Counted from the stretch's first letter, positions 17,123-26,370 are shown. The stretch: 64,000 nucleotides of DNA from Streptomyces rubiginosohelvolus (GCF_014649875.1 NZ_BMTW01000012.1:62001-126000), one strand, 5' to 3'. The notes: generated from the sequence alone by a model not told the origin. Numbers and translations are program-made.

Positions 17123-18249
17123 GCCCCCGCCCCCAGCGCCTCACGCAGGGCACGCCCGAAGACGTCCATCTCCTCCGGGGTGTTGTAGTAGTGGGCCGAG
17201 ACCCGCACCGCCGTGTCCACTCCCCGGTCCGCCATGTAGATCGGGGTGTGGTGACCGACGATCTTCCAGACGTTGATCCGCTGCTCGGCGAGGCGGGCCA
17301 TCACCGTCGCGGCATCGACGTCCGCGTGGCGGAACGTGAGGATGCCGGACTGTTTCGTGCCGGGGGCGATGAGTTCGACGCCCGGGGCGCCGGTCACCGC
17401 CGCCCGCAGGGCCCCGAACACGTCCTCGTGGTCGAACGGCTTGCCCTCCTCGAAGAGGGTGAGCGCCGTGTTGAGCCCGGCCACGGCGGCGGTGCCGCGC
17501 TCGGCCAGCTCCAGGGACCGGGCGCTGCGGTCGTCGATCCGGTAGCCCGTGGCCGAGTCGACGTGCGCCACGTGCAGATCGTGGAAGCCCGGCAGCAGGG
17601 CGGCGCGCAATTCGGGCGCGACATAGGCGAAGGCGGTGCCACGCGGGCCGCGCAGGAACTTGCGGCCCGCCCCGGTGAGCAGCTGGCAGCCGATCCGGGC
17701 CGCGCTGACGGGCACCTGGCCGATCGACTGGCAGGCGTCGACGGCGTAGAAGCAGCGGTGGGGGGCGAGCAGCCGGCCGATCTCCTCGACCGGGTTGACG
17801 ATGCCGCAGCCGGACGGGATGTGCGTCACGGAGACGAGGGCGACATCGTCGTCGATGTGGGCGGCCATCCAGTCGAGGTCGAGGTCGCCGCTCGGCAGGA
17901 GGGGGACGACCTCGATCGTGCAGCCGGTCCGGTCGCGCAGGTCGAACAGGGAGATGAGGTTGCCCGCGTACTCGTAGGGCGTGACCCAGACCCGGTCGCC
18001 GGGCCCGAGGTTCAGCCGGGGCACGACGGCGCACCAGGCGCGGGTGGCGCTGTCGAACAGGGCGACATCGGCGACCGGGGCGTCGAGGATCCGGGCGAGG
18101 CGGCGGTAGACCTCGTCGTTGACGACGCCGTCGTAGAAGCTCTCGGTCTCGTAGCAGCCGGCGGCCGCCTCCCGGTCGAGGACCTCGGCCATGGTCCGCC
18201 GCACCTCGGCGGGGACGAGGCCCGCTCCGGCGGTGTTCAGGTGAATCAT
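17119..18249 (-). CDS. PLP-dependent aminotransferase class V-like enzyme
   Basis: Fold-type I PLP enzyme of 376 residues, related to cysteine desulfurases, EgtE-like C-S lyases and isopenicillin-N-epimerase-like proteins. The cofactor lysine is in LLTGAGRKFLRGPRGTAF, the PLP-binding Asp region is CFYAVDACQSIGQVPV, and SVTHIPSGCGIVNP precedes it. The start MIHLNTAGAGL is the family N-terminus. The histidine that commonly precedes the lysine is Arg. Its stop overlaps the NRPS start by ATGA, so it is coupled to the NRPS and likely makes or modifies a non-standard amino acid (inference). Transamination, racemisation and lyase activity cannot be told apart by eye. Confidence 0.8.
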   Translation of the reverse strand: MIHLNTAGAGLVPAEVRRTMAEVLDREAAAGCYETESFYDGVVNDEVYRRLARILDAPVADVALFDSATRAWCAVVPRLNLGPGDRVWVTPYEYAGNLISLFDLRDRTGCTIEVVPLLPSGDLDLDWMAAHIDDDVALVSVTHIPSGCGIVNPVEEIGRLLAPHRCFYAVDACQSIGQVPVSAARIGCQLLTGAGRKFLRGPRGTAFAYVAPELRAALLPGFHDLHVAHVDSATGYRIDDRSARSLELAERGTAAVAGLNTALTLFEEGKPFDHEDVFGALRAAVTGAPGVELIAPGTKQSGILTFRHADVDAATVMARLAEQRINVWKIVGHHTPIYMADRGVDTAVRVSAHYYNTPEEMDVFGRALREALGAGA

Positions 18250-18317
18250 GCTGTGCGCTCGCTCCGTTGGGTGGATTCGGTTACGTGGTCGGGGGCGGGG
18301 AGCCGGTCGGACAGGCG

Positions 18318-19313
18318 TCAGTAGCCGGCGCCCACGGTGCGGCCCTCCGCCTGACCGCGTTCGGCGATGTCGGCCAGGGCGGTGAGCACCATCGGGGGGT
18401 GCTCGGCGAGGCGGTGCAGCAGGTGCAGCCACCAGTTCTCGCCGTAGGTGGCGTAGATACGGCAGGCGTGGCCCGACTCGCGGTAGGAGCGCAGCAGTTC
18501 GGGGCGTACGCCGTGGAGCATCTCGATCTCCTCGACCCGGTCCAGCAGTCCGCTCCTCGCGGCGGCTTCGAGGATCGCCGGGTCCTGGGTGGCCAGGCTG
18601 AGCCGGGCGCCCCGGTCCACCAGCGCGGCGGCGAGCCGGAGATAGCGGGCGTCGAGGGCCGGGCCGCGCCCCAGGGCCACCTCGGGGGGTGCGACGAAGG
18701 CCCCCTTGACCAGGCGGATCCGGCGGCCCGCGACCGGTACGGCGTCGAGGTCGCCCTCGGTGCGGTGCAGATAGGCCTGGAGGGTGACGCCGAGGTTGGC
18801 GTGATCGGCGGCGAGCTCACGGTAGGTCCCGAGGACGTCGTCGACGGCGGGCGCCCGTTCCATGCTGAGGACGACCTCGCTGCCCCGGGCCGCGGCGGCC
18901 GAGGTGATCCGCGCGGTGTTGGCCGCACAGAGCTCCCGGGAGAGGGCGAGGCCCACGTTGGAGAGGTCGAAGCCGAGCTGCTCGGGGACCGGCTCATGGG
19001 CGAGGACCGCCAGGTACTCCCCCACGACCCGCTCGACCTCGGCGGGGTCGGCGGCCTCCTCGCCGACGAACTCCACCGCGATCCGGTACGACTTGGCCCG
19101 CAGCACGCGGAGGTGGTCGAGGAAGGCGTCGCGGTCGGCCGCGAGCACGTACCGGTGCGCGGCGGGCGACAGGAGGTCCTGGAGGAGGGATCCGGGGGCG
19201 GTGAACGCGCTGCGGCACCGGGGGTCGGCGGCCAGGAGCCGCAGACCGCGGCCGGCGGCCTCGTGCAGGGCGCGCTGGGAGACGGGCGTTCGCTCGGGGA
19301 GTGCCGTGTTCAT
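18318..19313 (-). CDS. Proline dehydrogenase-like FAD enzyme
   Basis: Monofunctional PutA-type proline dehydrogenase, 331 residues and (beta-alpha)8 barrel length. These enzymes oxidise L-proline to pyrroline-5-carboxylate with FAD. Visible signatures are RIRLVKGAF, EMLHGVRPEL and the C-terminal RIYATYGENWWLHLLHRLAEHP. In primary-metabolic enzymes the last reads roughly YFMRRLAERP, where two arginines hold the proline carboxylate; here the first is His. With its cluster location and ATGA overlap with the desaturase gene, it more likely makes a cyclic imine or dehydroproline-type building block than serving catabolism (inference). No pyrroline-5-carboxylate dehydrogenase is nearby. Confidence 0.82.
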   Translation of the reverse strand: MNTALPERTPVSQRALHEAAGRGLRLLAADPRCRSAFTAPGSLLQDLLSPAAHRYVLAADRDAFLDHLRVLRAKSYRIAVEFVGEEAADPAEVERVVGEYLAVLAHEPVPEQLGFDLSNVGLALSRELCAANTARITSAAAARGSEVVLSMERAPAVDDVLGTYRELAADHANLGVTLQAYLHRTEGDLDAVPVAGRRIRLVKGAFVAPPEVALGRGPALDARYLRLAAALVDRGARLSLATQDPAILEAAARSGLLDRVEEIEMLHGVRPELLRSYRESGHACRIYATYGENWWLHLLHRLAEHPPMVLTALADIAERGQAEGRTVGAGY

Positions 19314-20524
19314 GAGAGGACCTTGGCCTTTGCGTCGTCGCCGGAGGCGTCGTGGACGTTCTCGCCGATGTGACCGATGCGGTCGATGTCGCCGTCGAGC
19401 GGCGGGGCGGTCTCCGCGAGGACGAAGGCGGCCGGGTCGGGGGCGCCGGACCGGGCGGCGGCCACCATGAGCTGGGCGAAGCTGGGCCCGGCCGCGGCCG
19501 GGTCGCCGCCGCGCTGTCTCCAGGTGCGGTACTTGGCGGCGTAACTGATCACGGTCTCCTTGTCGCGGCGGTCCCGCGGCCGGGTGAACGCGCCCGCCCA
19601 CAGTCCGTCCCAGGCGGCGTAGCCGGGATCGCCGAGGAGCACCTTGTGCGCGCGGCCGAGGTTCCAGAACGGGATGCCGGCGTTCATGTGGTGGACCAGG
19701 TGGTAGCGGTCGTTGTGACGGCTGAGGAAGAAGCGCTCCAGGAAGATCCCGTGCCGGTTGCGGGTCAGCAGGACCTGCTTGTTCTCGCTCTCCGGCATGG
19801 GGTAGTGCTCGGACAGCTCGGCGAGCCAGCCGATGGCCACATTGGTGGTGAACAGCGGGACGAACCAGAACAGCAGCAGTTCGGGCAGCACGCCGAACCA
19901 GGCGCAGACGCCGAAGATCGCGGCCCACTGGGCGACGAAGACCTTCTGCTCGGTGCGGAGGGCGACGGGCACCGAGACGGTGATCTGCGAGCTGTCGCAG
20001 AAGACCCGCTCGCGGGCGATGTAGCCGAGGTACTTGAGGGTGCGCAGGCCGAGTGCGGAGGCGACGACCTCCTTGAGGAAGAAGTGCCGGTCGGAGCGTT
20101 CGGTGTCGTAGAGGCCGCACTCGATGTGGAAGCTGTAGTCCGGGTCGTTGACCGCGTCGCCCAGGTTGCGGTGGTGGTTGCCGACGTGGGAGCTGCGGTA
20201 GGGCCCGTAGAGGTGCCAGACGAGGTAGCCGGAGAGCAGGGAGCCGCCGACCAGGTTCAGCGTCTTGTTCCGGGCGAACACCTTGTGGCTGGACTCGTGC
20301 AGGAAGTGGGCCAGGAAGCGCTGTACGGAACCGATGACGAGCAGGGCCAGCGGATAGAACGCGTACGACACCTGGGTGCAGAGCACCACACAGGCGGCGA
20401 TCAGCGCGTATTCGAAGAGGATCGCGAGCGGTGCGTGGTGGTTGTCCAGGGTCCGCAGATGACGCAGTTCCTTGCGGATGTCCGGGGCGAGCCGGTCGAA
20501 GTTCAGCTGCTCGAAAGTGGACAT
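19310..20524 (-). CDS. Membrane fatty-acid-desaturase-family di-iron oxygenase
   Basis: Integral membrane desaturase/hydroxylase of 404 residues with the three histidine boxes of the family: HESSH, HVGNHH and HLVHH. At least four hydrophobic segments are visible, including AILFEYALIAACVVLCTQVSYAFYP cut between residues 30 and 60. The C-terminal ~60 residues are a polar extension. The ribosome site GGAGG is 7 bases from the start. It precedes the proline dehydrogenase with an ATGA overlap, so the two probably act in one step sequence, for example desaturating or hydroxylating an amino-acid or acyl unit (inference). Oxidation of a free lipid is the alternative. Confidence 0.85.
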   Translation of the reverse strand: MSTFEQLNFDRLAPDIRKELRHLRTLDNHHAPLAILFEYALIAACVVLCTQVSYAFYPLALLVIGSVQRFLAHFLHESSHKVFARNKTLNLVGGSLLSGYLVWHLYGPYRSSHVGNHHRNLGDAVNDPDYSFHIECGLYDTERSDRHFFLKEVVASALGLRTLKYLGYIARERVFCDSSQITVSVPVALRTEQKVFVAQWAAIFGVCAWFGVLPELLLFWFVPLFTTNVAIGWLAELSEHYPMPESENKQVLLTRNRHGIFLERFFLSRHNDRYHLVHHMNAGIPFWNLGRAHKVLLGDPGYAAWDGLWAGAFTRPRDRRDKETVISYAAKYRTWRQRGGDPAAAGPSFAQLMVAAARSGAPDPAAFVLAETAPPLDGDIDRIGHIGENVHDASGDDAKAKVLS

Positions 20525-20604
20525 GACGAAGCCTCCGTTCGGTACGGAATGGGCGGAAAGGCCGGAAAGTTCGAGGAGTTCGGGAAGAGCGGTGGTGCGG
20601 GAGC

Positions 20605-22635
20605 TCAGGAGGGGGAACTGGACGAGGCGGCGGCGGGCGTGAAGCCCAGCGCGTCGGCGTACAGGCGCAGTTCCGCCCGCAGCGAGGCGGCGACGGTCGC
20701 GGAGCGGCGGAACCCATGGCCCTCGCCCTCGAAGGTCAGACAGCGGTACGGGACCGTGTCGGGGTCGATCTTCTGGAGCAGGCGCTCCGCCTGGGCGGGC
20801 GGGCAGACGGTGTCGTCGAGGCCTTGGAGGAGCACGAAGGGCGTGCGGATGCGGTCGGCCTCGCGCAGCGGCGACTGGTGCGCGTACCGGTCGGCGGTGT
20901 CCGGCCAGGGGCCGATCAGGCCGTCGAGGTAGCGGGATTCGAAGTCGTGGGTCTCCTCGCGCCAGCTCACCGGGTCGAGCACCGGGTAGTAGACGGCGGC
21001 GGCCCGGTAGAGGCCGGGTTCGGCGGCGATGGACGCCACGGCGGTCCAGCCGCCCGCGCTGCCGCCGCGGATCGCGATGCGGTCCGGGTCGGCGAGCCCT
21101 TCGGCGATCAGGCCGCGTGCGGCGGTGGCGCAGTCCTGGACGTCGGTCAGGCCCCAGCGGTGGCGCAGCCGTTCGCGGTAGGCCCGGCCGTAGCCGGTGG
21201 AGCCGCCGTACTGGACGTCCACGACGCCGATGCCCCGGCTGGTGAAGTACGAGATCTCCTGGTTGAGCACCAGGTGGGAGCGGCTGGTGGGCCCGCCGTG
21301 CGCGAGGACCAGGTAGGGCGGGAGTTCGTCGCCGGGTCCGGTGAACTCCGGGTGGTGCGGCGGGTACACATGGACGTGGACGGGTTCGCCGTCGTCGCCC
21401 CGGTAGGTGCGCCGGTACGGGGTGGTGGCGTAGGCGTCCGGGGCCGGCGTCCGGGCGTACGAGGCGGCGCCATCGGCGTCCGGGGCCGGCGCGTCGGACG
21501 GCAGGGACCGGCCATCCGACGACGGGGCCCGGACCGTCCGCACGCTGCCGTCCGCCGGGTCGGCCAGCACGACCGTGCGCCGGCGGCCGGGCGAGGAGGC
21601 GACGGCGGCGATCCGGCGGCCGTCGGTCGCGGCGAAGTGCCATTCGGTGGCGGGGTCCGCGAAGTCGGTGAGGACCCCGTCCGCCCCGAGGATGCCGAGG
21701 CGGCGCTCGCCGACACCGTGGATCACCGCGAGCGTGCCGTCCAGCAGCGGAAGGCACCAGCGCAGTCCGATCCGCCACAGCGCCTCGCCGAACTCCTCCG
21801 GGCGGGGGCAGAGCGACCGGGTCCCGCCGTCCCGGTCGACGGCGTGGACGTTCCACCAGCCGTCCGGGTCGCTGACCGCGTACAGCGTGCCCGAGCCGTC
21901 GGTGGCCCAGTCCGCCTGGGTCACCGCCTCGCCCTCGCCGCCCATGCGGACCGCCGGCGCGCCGAGCGTGCCGTCGGGGAGGACGGCGGCGACCATCAGC
22001 CGGGTGGTGTCCCAGGGCATGTCGGGGTGGTCCCAGCCGAGCCAGGCCACCCGGTCGCCGCCGGGTTCGATCCGCGGTCCGGTCATGAAGTGGTGGGTGG
22101 CGGCCAGTTCACGGACCCGGGAGGGGTCCTCGGCCGCGCTGCCGTCCAGCGGGATCGCCACCAGATGGCGTCGTGCGGTACGGGCGGTGTCGTCCGCCAC
22201 GGTCTCGCGCAGGCACCAGATCTCGTCGCCGTGGACGGCGAAGTCCGCGTACCGCAGCTCGCCGGGCCAGGCGCCCGGCGGGCTCAGCGGTACCGGGTCG
22301 GAGCCGGGCCGCCAGCGGTGGAGGCGCTGGTCGGGGCCGTGCGTGAAGACCAGCCCGTCCGCCGCCCGGCCGGACAGCGCCAGCCAGGGCCGGCCGCCGT
22401 ACTCGATGACCCGGGTGCGGACGTCCCAGCCGGGCGGCAGCACCTCCTCGACGCCGTCGGCGGTCCGCCGCATCAGACCGCTGCGGCCGTCCTCCTCGGG
22501 GAGCACCTCGGTCCAGCAGACGTCGTCGCCGAGGAAACCGACCCACTCCAGCAGGGCGTCGCCCCGGGCGGCGTCGTCGGCCTCGATCGGGGAGGGCCAA
22601 CTCCCGTACGGCAGAACACTTTTCGTGTCGCTCAT
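20605..22635 (-). CDS. S9-family prolyl-oligopeptidase-like serine peptidase
   Basis: Cytoplasmic peptidase of 676 residues with an N-terminal beta-propeller (about 1-400) and a C-terminal alpha/beta-hydrolase domain. The nucleophile lies in RGGSAGG, the Asp in LQGLDDTV and the His in EGEGHGF, so the triad is complete. There is no signal peptide. Its start overlaps the stop of the ATP-grasp/epimerase gene by ATGA and 80 bases separate it from the desaturase. In the cluster it could trim a protecting residue from a peptide intermediate, recycle failed dipeptides, or inactivate the product for self-protection (inference). Confidence 0.88.
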   Translation of the reverse strand: MSDTKSVLPYGSWPSPIEADDAARGDALLEWVGFLGDDVCWTEVLPEEDGRSGLMRRTADGVEEVLPPGWDVRTRVIEYGGRPWLALSGRAADGLVFTHGPDQRLHRWRPGSDPVPLSPPGAWPGELRYADFAVHGDEIWCLRETVADDTARTARRHLVAIPLDGSAAEDPSRVRELAATHHFMTGPRIEPGGDRVAWLGWDHPDMPWDTTRLMVAAVLPDGTLGAPAVRMGGEGEAVTQADWATDGSGTLYAVSDPDGWWNVHAVDRDGGTRSLCPRPEEFGEALWRIGLRWCLPLLDGTLAVIHGVGERRLGILGADGVLTDFADPATEWHFAATDGRRIAAVASSPGRRRTVVLADPADGSVRTVRAPSSDGRSLPSDAPAPDADGAASYARTPAPDAYATTPYRRTYRGDDGEPVHVHVYPPHHPEFTGPGDELPPYLVLAHGGPTSRSHLVLNQEISYFTSRGIGVVDVQYGGSTGYGRAYRERLRHRWGLTDVQDCATAARGLIAEGLADPDRIAIRGGSAGGWTAVASIAAEPGLYRAAAVYYPVLDPVSWREETHDFESRYLDGLIGPWPDTADRYAHQSPLREADRIRTPFVLLQGLDDTVCPPAQAERLLQKIDPDTVPYRCLTFEGEGHGFRRSATVAASLRAELRLYADALGFTPAAASSSSPS

Positions 22636-24950
22636 ATCGCCGCTGCCTCCCTGCGTGCGGGCTCCGGGGTGTACGCGATCCGGGGGATGCCCGGGGCGTC
22701 GCTGTCCAGCCCGTAGGAGGGGACGGGGCGGTCGTCGCTGACCCAGAAGTGGCCGTCCAGGTCGGACCAGTCGCACAGGCCCGCGAGCTGGGCGGCGTAC
22801 GCGATGGCCCGGGGCGGTTCCAGGAAGCAGCCCAGCATCCGGGCCGCGCCCTTCTCGGTGGCGTCCGTGAGGGCGTCGAGCGCGGGAAGGATCCCGCCGA
22901 AGCGCATCAGTTTGACGTTGAGGCCGCCTGCCGTGCCGACGGCGAACGCCGCGTCCCCGGCGGTGGCGATCCCCTCGTCGAGGACGACGGCGGTGCCGGG
23001 CAGCGCCGCGCGGATCGCGGGCAGCAGCGCCGGATCGCGTACCGGATCCTCCAGGACGGCGGGGGCCAGTTCGGCGAGCAGGGGGCGCAGCCGCTCCCAG
23101 TCCTGCCGGTCCCAGCCCCGGTTGGCGTCGAGGATCAGCGGTGCGGGGACGCCGAGCAGCGAGCGCAGGATCTGTTCGTCGTCGGCGCCGCCCAGCTTGA
23201 TCTTGAGCGGGCGGCCGTCGAGGGGGATGTCCTCCCCGATCGGCACGGTGTGCAGGAGCCGGACGCGTCCCGGTTCCGGCAGCCCGAGCAGCCGCCACAC
23301 GGGGACGCCGGCCCGGCGGGCGGCGCGGTCCAGGAAGGCCATCTCCACGAGCATCCGGGCGGGTGCGCCGACCCCGTCGGCCGCCGCCTTCTCCAGGGCG
23401 GCGCGCAGCGGGGCGACCGGGTCGGCCCCGTCCGCGCCGTGGTGGGAGTCGTCGCGGGCCGCGGCCAGCGTTCGGGCGAGCGCCTCCGCCTCGGCGGCGA
23501 TGGCGGGGCCGTCCTGACCGTAGCCGCTGTCGGCGGTGATCTCCCCCTCGCCGACGGTCCGTCCGCCCTGGAAGAGCCGCAGCCGGAGGTGGTCGACCGT
23601 CTCGATCGTCATGTGCGAGATGCGGAACGAGCTGGTGAGCGGCCGGGGTTCGAGGTCGACGCGCACCTCGGGAACGGCGTCGCCCGTGTCCACCGCGTCC
23701 ACCGGCTCCACCGTGAAGCGCACCGACGCGACCAGTTCGCGGGCGAGTTCCCGTGCCTCGGCCGGGGTCGCCGCGCCGACGACCACCGCGCCCACCCGGT
23801 CGCCGCCGCTGCGGAAGCCCGGGACGACGTCGCCGGGGCCGACGCGCAGTTCGGCGTGGAGGACGGCGGGGTGCGTGCGGACCGCGTCCCAGCCGGAGAC
23901 GGCGCTCACCCGGCCCTCGGGCGGCGCGAAGTAGCGTGCGGCGGCGGCCCGTTCGGGGGCGGGCAGCGCGGTGGGGAGGTCGACGGGGAGGCCGAGCGCG
24001 TCGTCGTAGACGGTCCCGTACAGCTCCAGACCGGGCCGGACGTGGGGCAGCATCCGGTGGATCCAGCCGCCGCCGATCCGGACGTGCACCTCGCCGAGGA
24101 CGATGCCCTCCGCGGTGAGCCACAGCTCGACGTGGAACAGGCCGAAGCGCAGTTCCAGGGCGGTGAGCGCGGCGGTGACGGTCTCCTCGACGCTGCGGCG
24201 GGTCTCCTCGGGGAGGTCCGCCGGCAGGACGTGCCCGATCTCGACGAAGTACGGCGGCGGCAGCTTCTCCTTGGCCGTGACCGCCAGGACGCGCGGGCTG
24301 CCGCCGACGAAGACGCCCTCGACGCTGAACTCCCTGCCGTCGACGAACTCCTCGACGAGGAAGGGCGCTTCGCGGTCGGGGAGCTGGGCGAGCGCGGCCG
24401 GCAGATCATCGGGTCCGGTCACCTTGCGGACGCCCGCGCTGTCCGCGCCGTCGCGCGGTTTGACGACCCAGGGCCCCGCCGTGGCGGCGAGGAAGGCGCG
24501 GGCCTCGGACGCGTCCCGGCACACCCGCACGGCGGGCTGGCGGAATCCGGCGGCGGCGAGCGCCGCCCGGCAGGCGTCCTTGGTACGGATCCGGCGCACG
24601 GCGGCGGGCGGATTCCCGGGCAGTTCCAGGGCCTGCGCGGTGGCGGCGACCGCCTCCTGGGCCATCTCCCGCACGCCGAAGACGAGGGCGGGGCGCTCCC
24701 CGTCGGTGGCGCGCCCGGCCGCCCAGTCGGCGGTGTCGCCGGGACGGGCGAAGTCGACCGCGGTGGCCGTGTCGGCGGCGGCGGTGACGGCCGGGGTGGC
24801 GGCGAGGGTGTCGGCCCGGTTGGTGACATGGGTGCGCAGGCCGCGGGCGCGCGCCTGCTCCAGCGCCTGGACGGCGACGTCGACGCTGAGGGTCATCTCG
24901 CCGCCGCCGCCGATGAGCAGCAGTTCGCGGGGGTGGGGCGCGGCGCTCAT
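22632..24950 (-). CDS. ATP-grasp ligase fused to enolase-superfamily dipeptide epimerase
   Basis: Two-enzyme fusion of 772 residues. The N-terminal half (about 1-410) is a carboxylate-amine ligase: WVVKPRDGADSAGV (ATP lysine and loop), FLVEEFVDGREFSVEGV and a metal-site GEVHVRIGGGWI. The C-terminal half (about 425-765) is an enolase-superfamily protein with the L-Ala-D/L-Glu epimerase pattern. Catalytic lysine is in LKIKLGG, metal ligands in ILDAN, LEDP and LDEG, and the second lysine in VKLMRFGG. The protein should make a dipeptide and invert one alpha-carbon. It overlaps the upstream ATP-grasp gene and the downstream S9 gene by ATGA each. Confidence 0.88.
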   Translation of the reverse strand: MSAAPHPRELLLIGGGGEMTLSVDVAVQALEQARARGLRTHVTNRADTLAATPAVTAAADTATAVDFARPGDTADWAAGRATDGERPALVFGVREMAQEAVAATAQALELPGNPPAAVRRIRTKDACRAALAAAGFRQPAVRVCRDASEARAFLAATAGPWVVKPRDGADSAGVRKVTGPDDLPAALAQLPDREAPFLVEEFVDGREFSVEGVFVGGSPRVLAVTAKEKLPPPYFVEIGHVLPADLPEETRRSVEETVTAALTALELRFGLFHVELWLTAEGIVLGEVHVRIGGGWIHRMLPHVRPGLELYGTVYDDALGLPVDLPTALPAPERAAAARYFAPPEGRVSAVSGWDAVRTHPAVLHAELRVGPGDVVPGFRSGGDRVGAVVVGAATPAEARELARELVASVRFTVEPVDAVDTGDAVPEVRVDLEPRPLTSSFRISHMTIETVDHLRLRLFQGGRTVGEGEITADSGYGQDGPAIAAEAEALARTLAAARDDSHHGADGADPVAPLRAALEKAAADGVGAPARMLVEMAFLDRAARRAGVPVWRLLGLPEPGRVRLLHTVPIGEDIPLDGRPLKIKLGGADDEQILRSLLGVPAPLILDANRGWDRQDWERLRPLLAELAPAVLEDPVRDPALLPAIRAALPGTAVVLDEGIATAGDAAFAVGTAGGLNVKLMRFGGILPALDALTDATEKGAARMLGCFLEPPRAIAYAAQLAGLCDWSDLDGHFWVSDDRPVPSYGLDSDAPGIPRIAYTPEPARREAAAI

Positions 24951-26224
24951 GCGGCGGCCCCCGCGTCGTCGCGCAGGCGGTAGACGCGGTCCTTGAGCTC
25001 CTGGATGCGGGCGTAGTCCCGCTCCACGGCCTCGGCCGACGCGTCGCACAGGTGCACGGCGAAGGTGGCGGTGTACAGGTCGACGGTCGGGCGGATGCGC
25101 TTGCCGGGGGCCAGCTTGGGGACGAACGTGTGGACCGTCGGCAGGGCCTCGATCTCCGCGACGACGTCGGCGTCGATCGCCTCGACGACCCCGTCGAGGT
25201 CGGTGGCGGCGAGGATCCAGGTGGCGTGGGTCAGTTTGCGGTACGTCCCGCCGGCGTACCGGTCGAGGAACTCCTGCGGCCGGGCGTAGGCGAGCGCGGT
25301 GACGTCGGCCTGGTTTCCGCCGAGGCAGATGTCGTGGAAGGCGGGCAGCAGTCCGCCGCTCAGCCGCGCCCCCACCTCGACGAGGGTGGGGCCCTCGGGG
25401 GTCACGATGACCTCGGCGTGGGTGGGGCCGTACTGGATGCCCAGGGCGTCGAGCGCCTCGTGCATGTACGCGATGATCGCGGGCCCCGGGCCGGAGTCCG
25501 GCGGGGTGATCGAGTCGCGGTCGTAGATGCGGTGGGTGCCCTTGAGCCGCTTGTGGTACTGCCAGATGCCACAGGCGTGCCGCTCCCCGCCGTACGAGAC
25601 GAAGTCGACCATGTACTCCTCGCCCTGGAGGAAGGACTGGATGAGGACTTCGTCGTTGCGCTCGTGGAAGATGTTGACGGTGCCGAGGACGGCTTCGGCC
25701 GCCTTGCGGACCTCTTCGGGACCGTTGCAGATGGCGACGCCGTCGCTGGCGGCGGAGGACATCGGCTTGACGACGACGGGGTAGGAGCCACGGTGCTCGG
25801 CCCAGGCGACGAGCTCCTCGGCGTCGTCGCTCTTGAACTGCTCGGCGCAGCGGACGCCTGCCCGGCGCAGCGCCTCGATCATCTCGTACTTGTCCCGGCG
25901 GGCGACGGACTGAGCTGTTCCGTTTCCTGGCAACGCGAGCAGTTCGGAGAGTTCGTCGGCAAGCGGTACGCCCGGTTCCTGTCCGGCGACCACGCAGATC
26001 GGGGCGAATTCCACCAACCGCGCGGCGGTTTCGGCCGGGGTGCCGTACGGCACGACCGCCCGGTATGCGGTGAGATCGGGCAGTCTCATCGAGGTCATCA
26101 GCTCGGGGCTGCTCTGGACGTGCACCACGTCCACACCCAGCTTGGCAAAAGCTGGGGGCAAATGATTACCCGTGGTGTACGCATCAACCAGCACCGCCAC
26201 AGGGCGTGGTTCGGGGCTCCTCAT
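24947..26224 (-). CDS. ATP-grasp L-amino-acid ligase-like protein
   Basis: Carboxylate-amine/thiol ligase of 425 residues, first gene of the leftward cluster arm. The N-terminus has AVLVDAYTTGNHLPPAFAK and PGVPLADELSELL; the ATP-binding lysine is in YPVVVKPMSSAASDGV and the metal-binding region is LVEVGARLSGG. The start at 26224 was chosen for an AAGGTGA ribosome site. It is clearly paralogous to the N-terminal half of the tandem ATP-grasp protein at 29444, sharing LPGNGTA..ARRDKYEMIEAL and RRAGVRCA blocks. It probably forms a peptide or ester bond between amino acids in the product (inference). A TGGCAA palindrome upstream links it to the adjacent regulator. Confidence 0.88.
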   Translation of the reverse strand: MRSPEPRPVAVLVDAYTTGNHLPPAFAKLGVDVVHVQSSPELMTSMRLPDLTAYRAVVPYGTPAETAARLVEFAPICVVAGQEPGVPLADELSELLALPGNGTAQSVARRDKYEMIEALRRAGVRCAEQFKSDDAEELVAWAEHRGSYPVVVKPMSSAASDGVAICNGPEEVRKAAEAVLGTVNIFHERNDEVLIQSFLQGEEYMVDFVSYGGERHACGIWQYHKRLKGTHRIYDRDSITPPDSGPGPAIIAYMHEALDALGIQYGPTHAEVIVTPEGPTLVEVGARLSGGLLPAFHDICLGGNQADVTALAYARPQEFLDRYAGGTYRKLTHATWILAATDLDGVVEAIDADVVAEIEALPTVHTFVPKLAPGKRIRPTVDLYTATFAVHLCDASAEAVERDYARIQELKDRVYRLRDDAGAAA

Positions 26225-26287
26225 GTTCTTCACCTTGCGCTCAGAGGTCATCCACAGCCGGATTCGGCCAGGGTGGGTCGCGGGGGT

Positions 26288-26303
26288 TGGCAAAACATTG
26301 CCA
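26288..26303. promoter_or_regulatory. Cluster operator 1: TGGCAA-AACA-TTGCCA
   Basis: Perfect 6-bp arms, 4-base spacer, 64 bases before the leftward ATP-grasp gene and 68 bases before the rightward MFS gene. It has the same sequence pattern as the two sites beside the XRE regulator and peptide gene. A further TGGCAA half-site is at 26319-26324. Confidence 0.75.
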
Positions 26304-26308
26304 CACCG

Positions 26309-26337
26309 TTGACATCAATGGCAATGTCTTAGGCATC
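26309..26337 (+). promoter_or_regulatory. Putative promoter of the MFS gene
   Basis: TTGACA at 26309-26314 is a perfect -35 element, but the -10 (around TAGGCA, 26330-26335) is weak. The TGGCAA half-site at 26319 lies between the two elements, so a regulator bound here would block RNA polymerase. Confidence 0.4.
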
Positions 26338-26370
26338 ATTCGCGGCGCCAGCCACCAGGGAGGACCGGCC

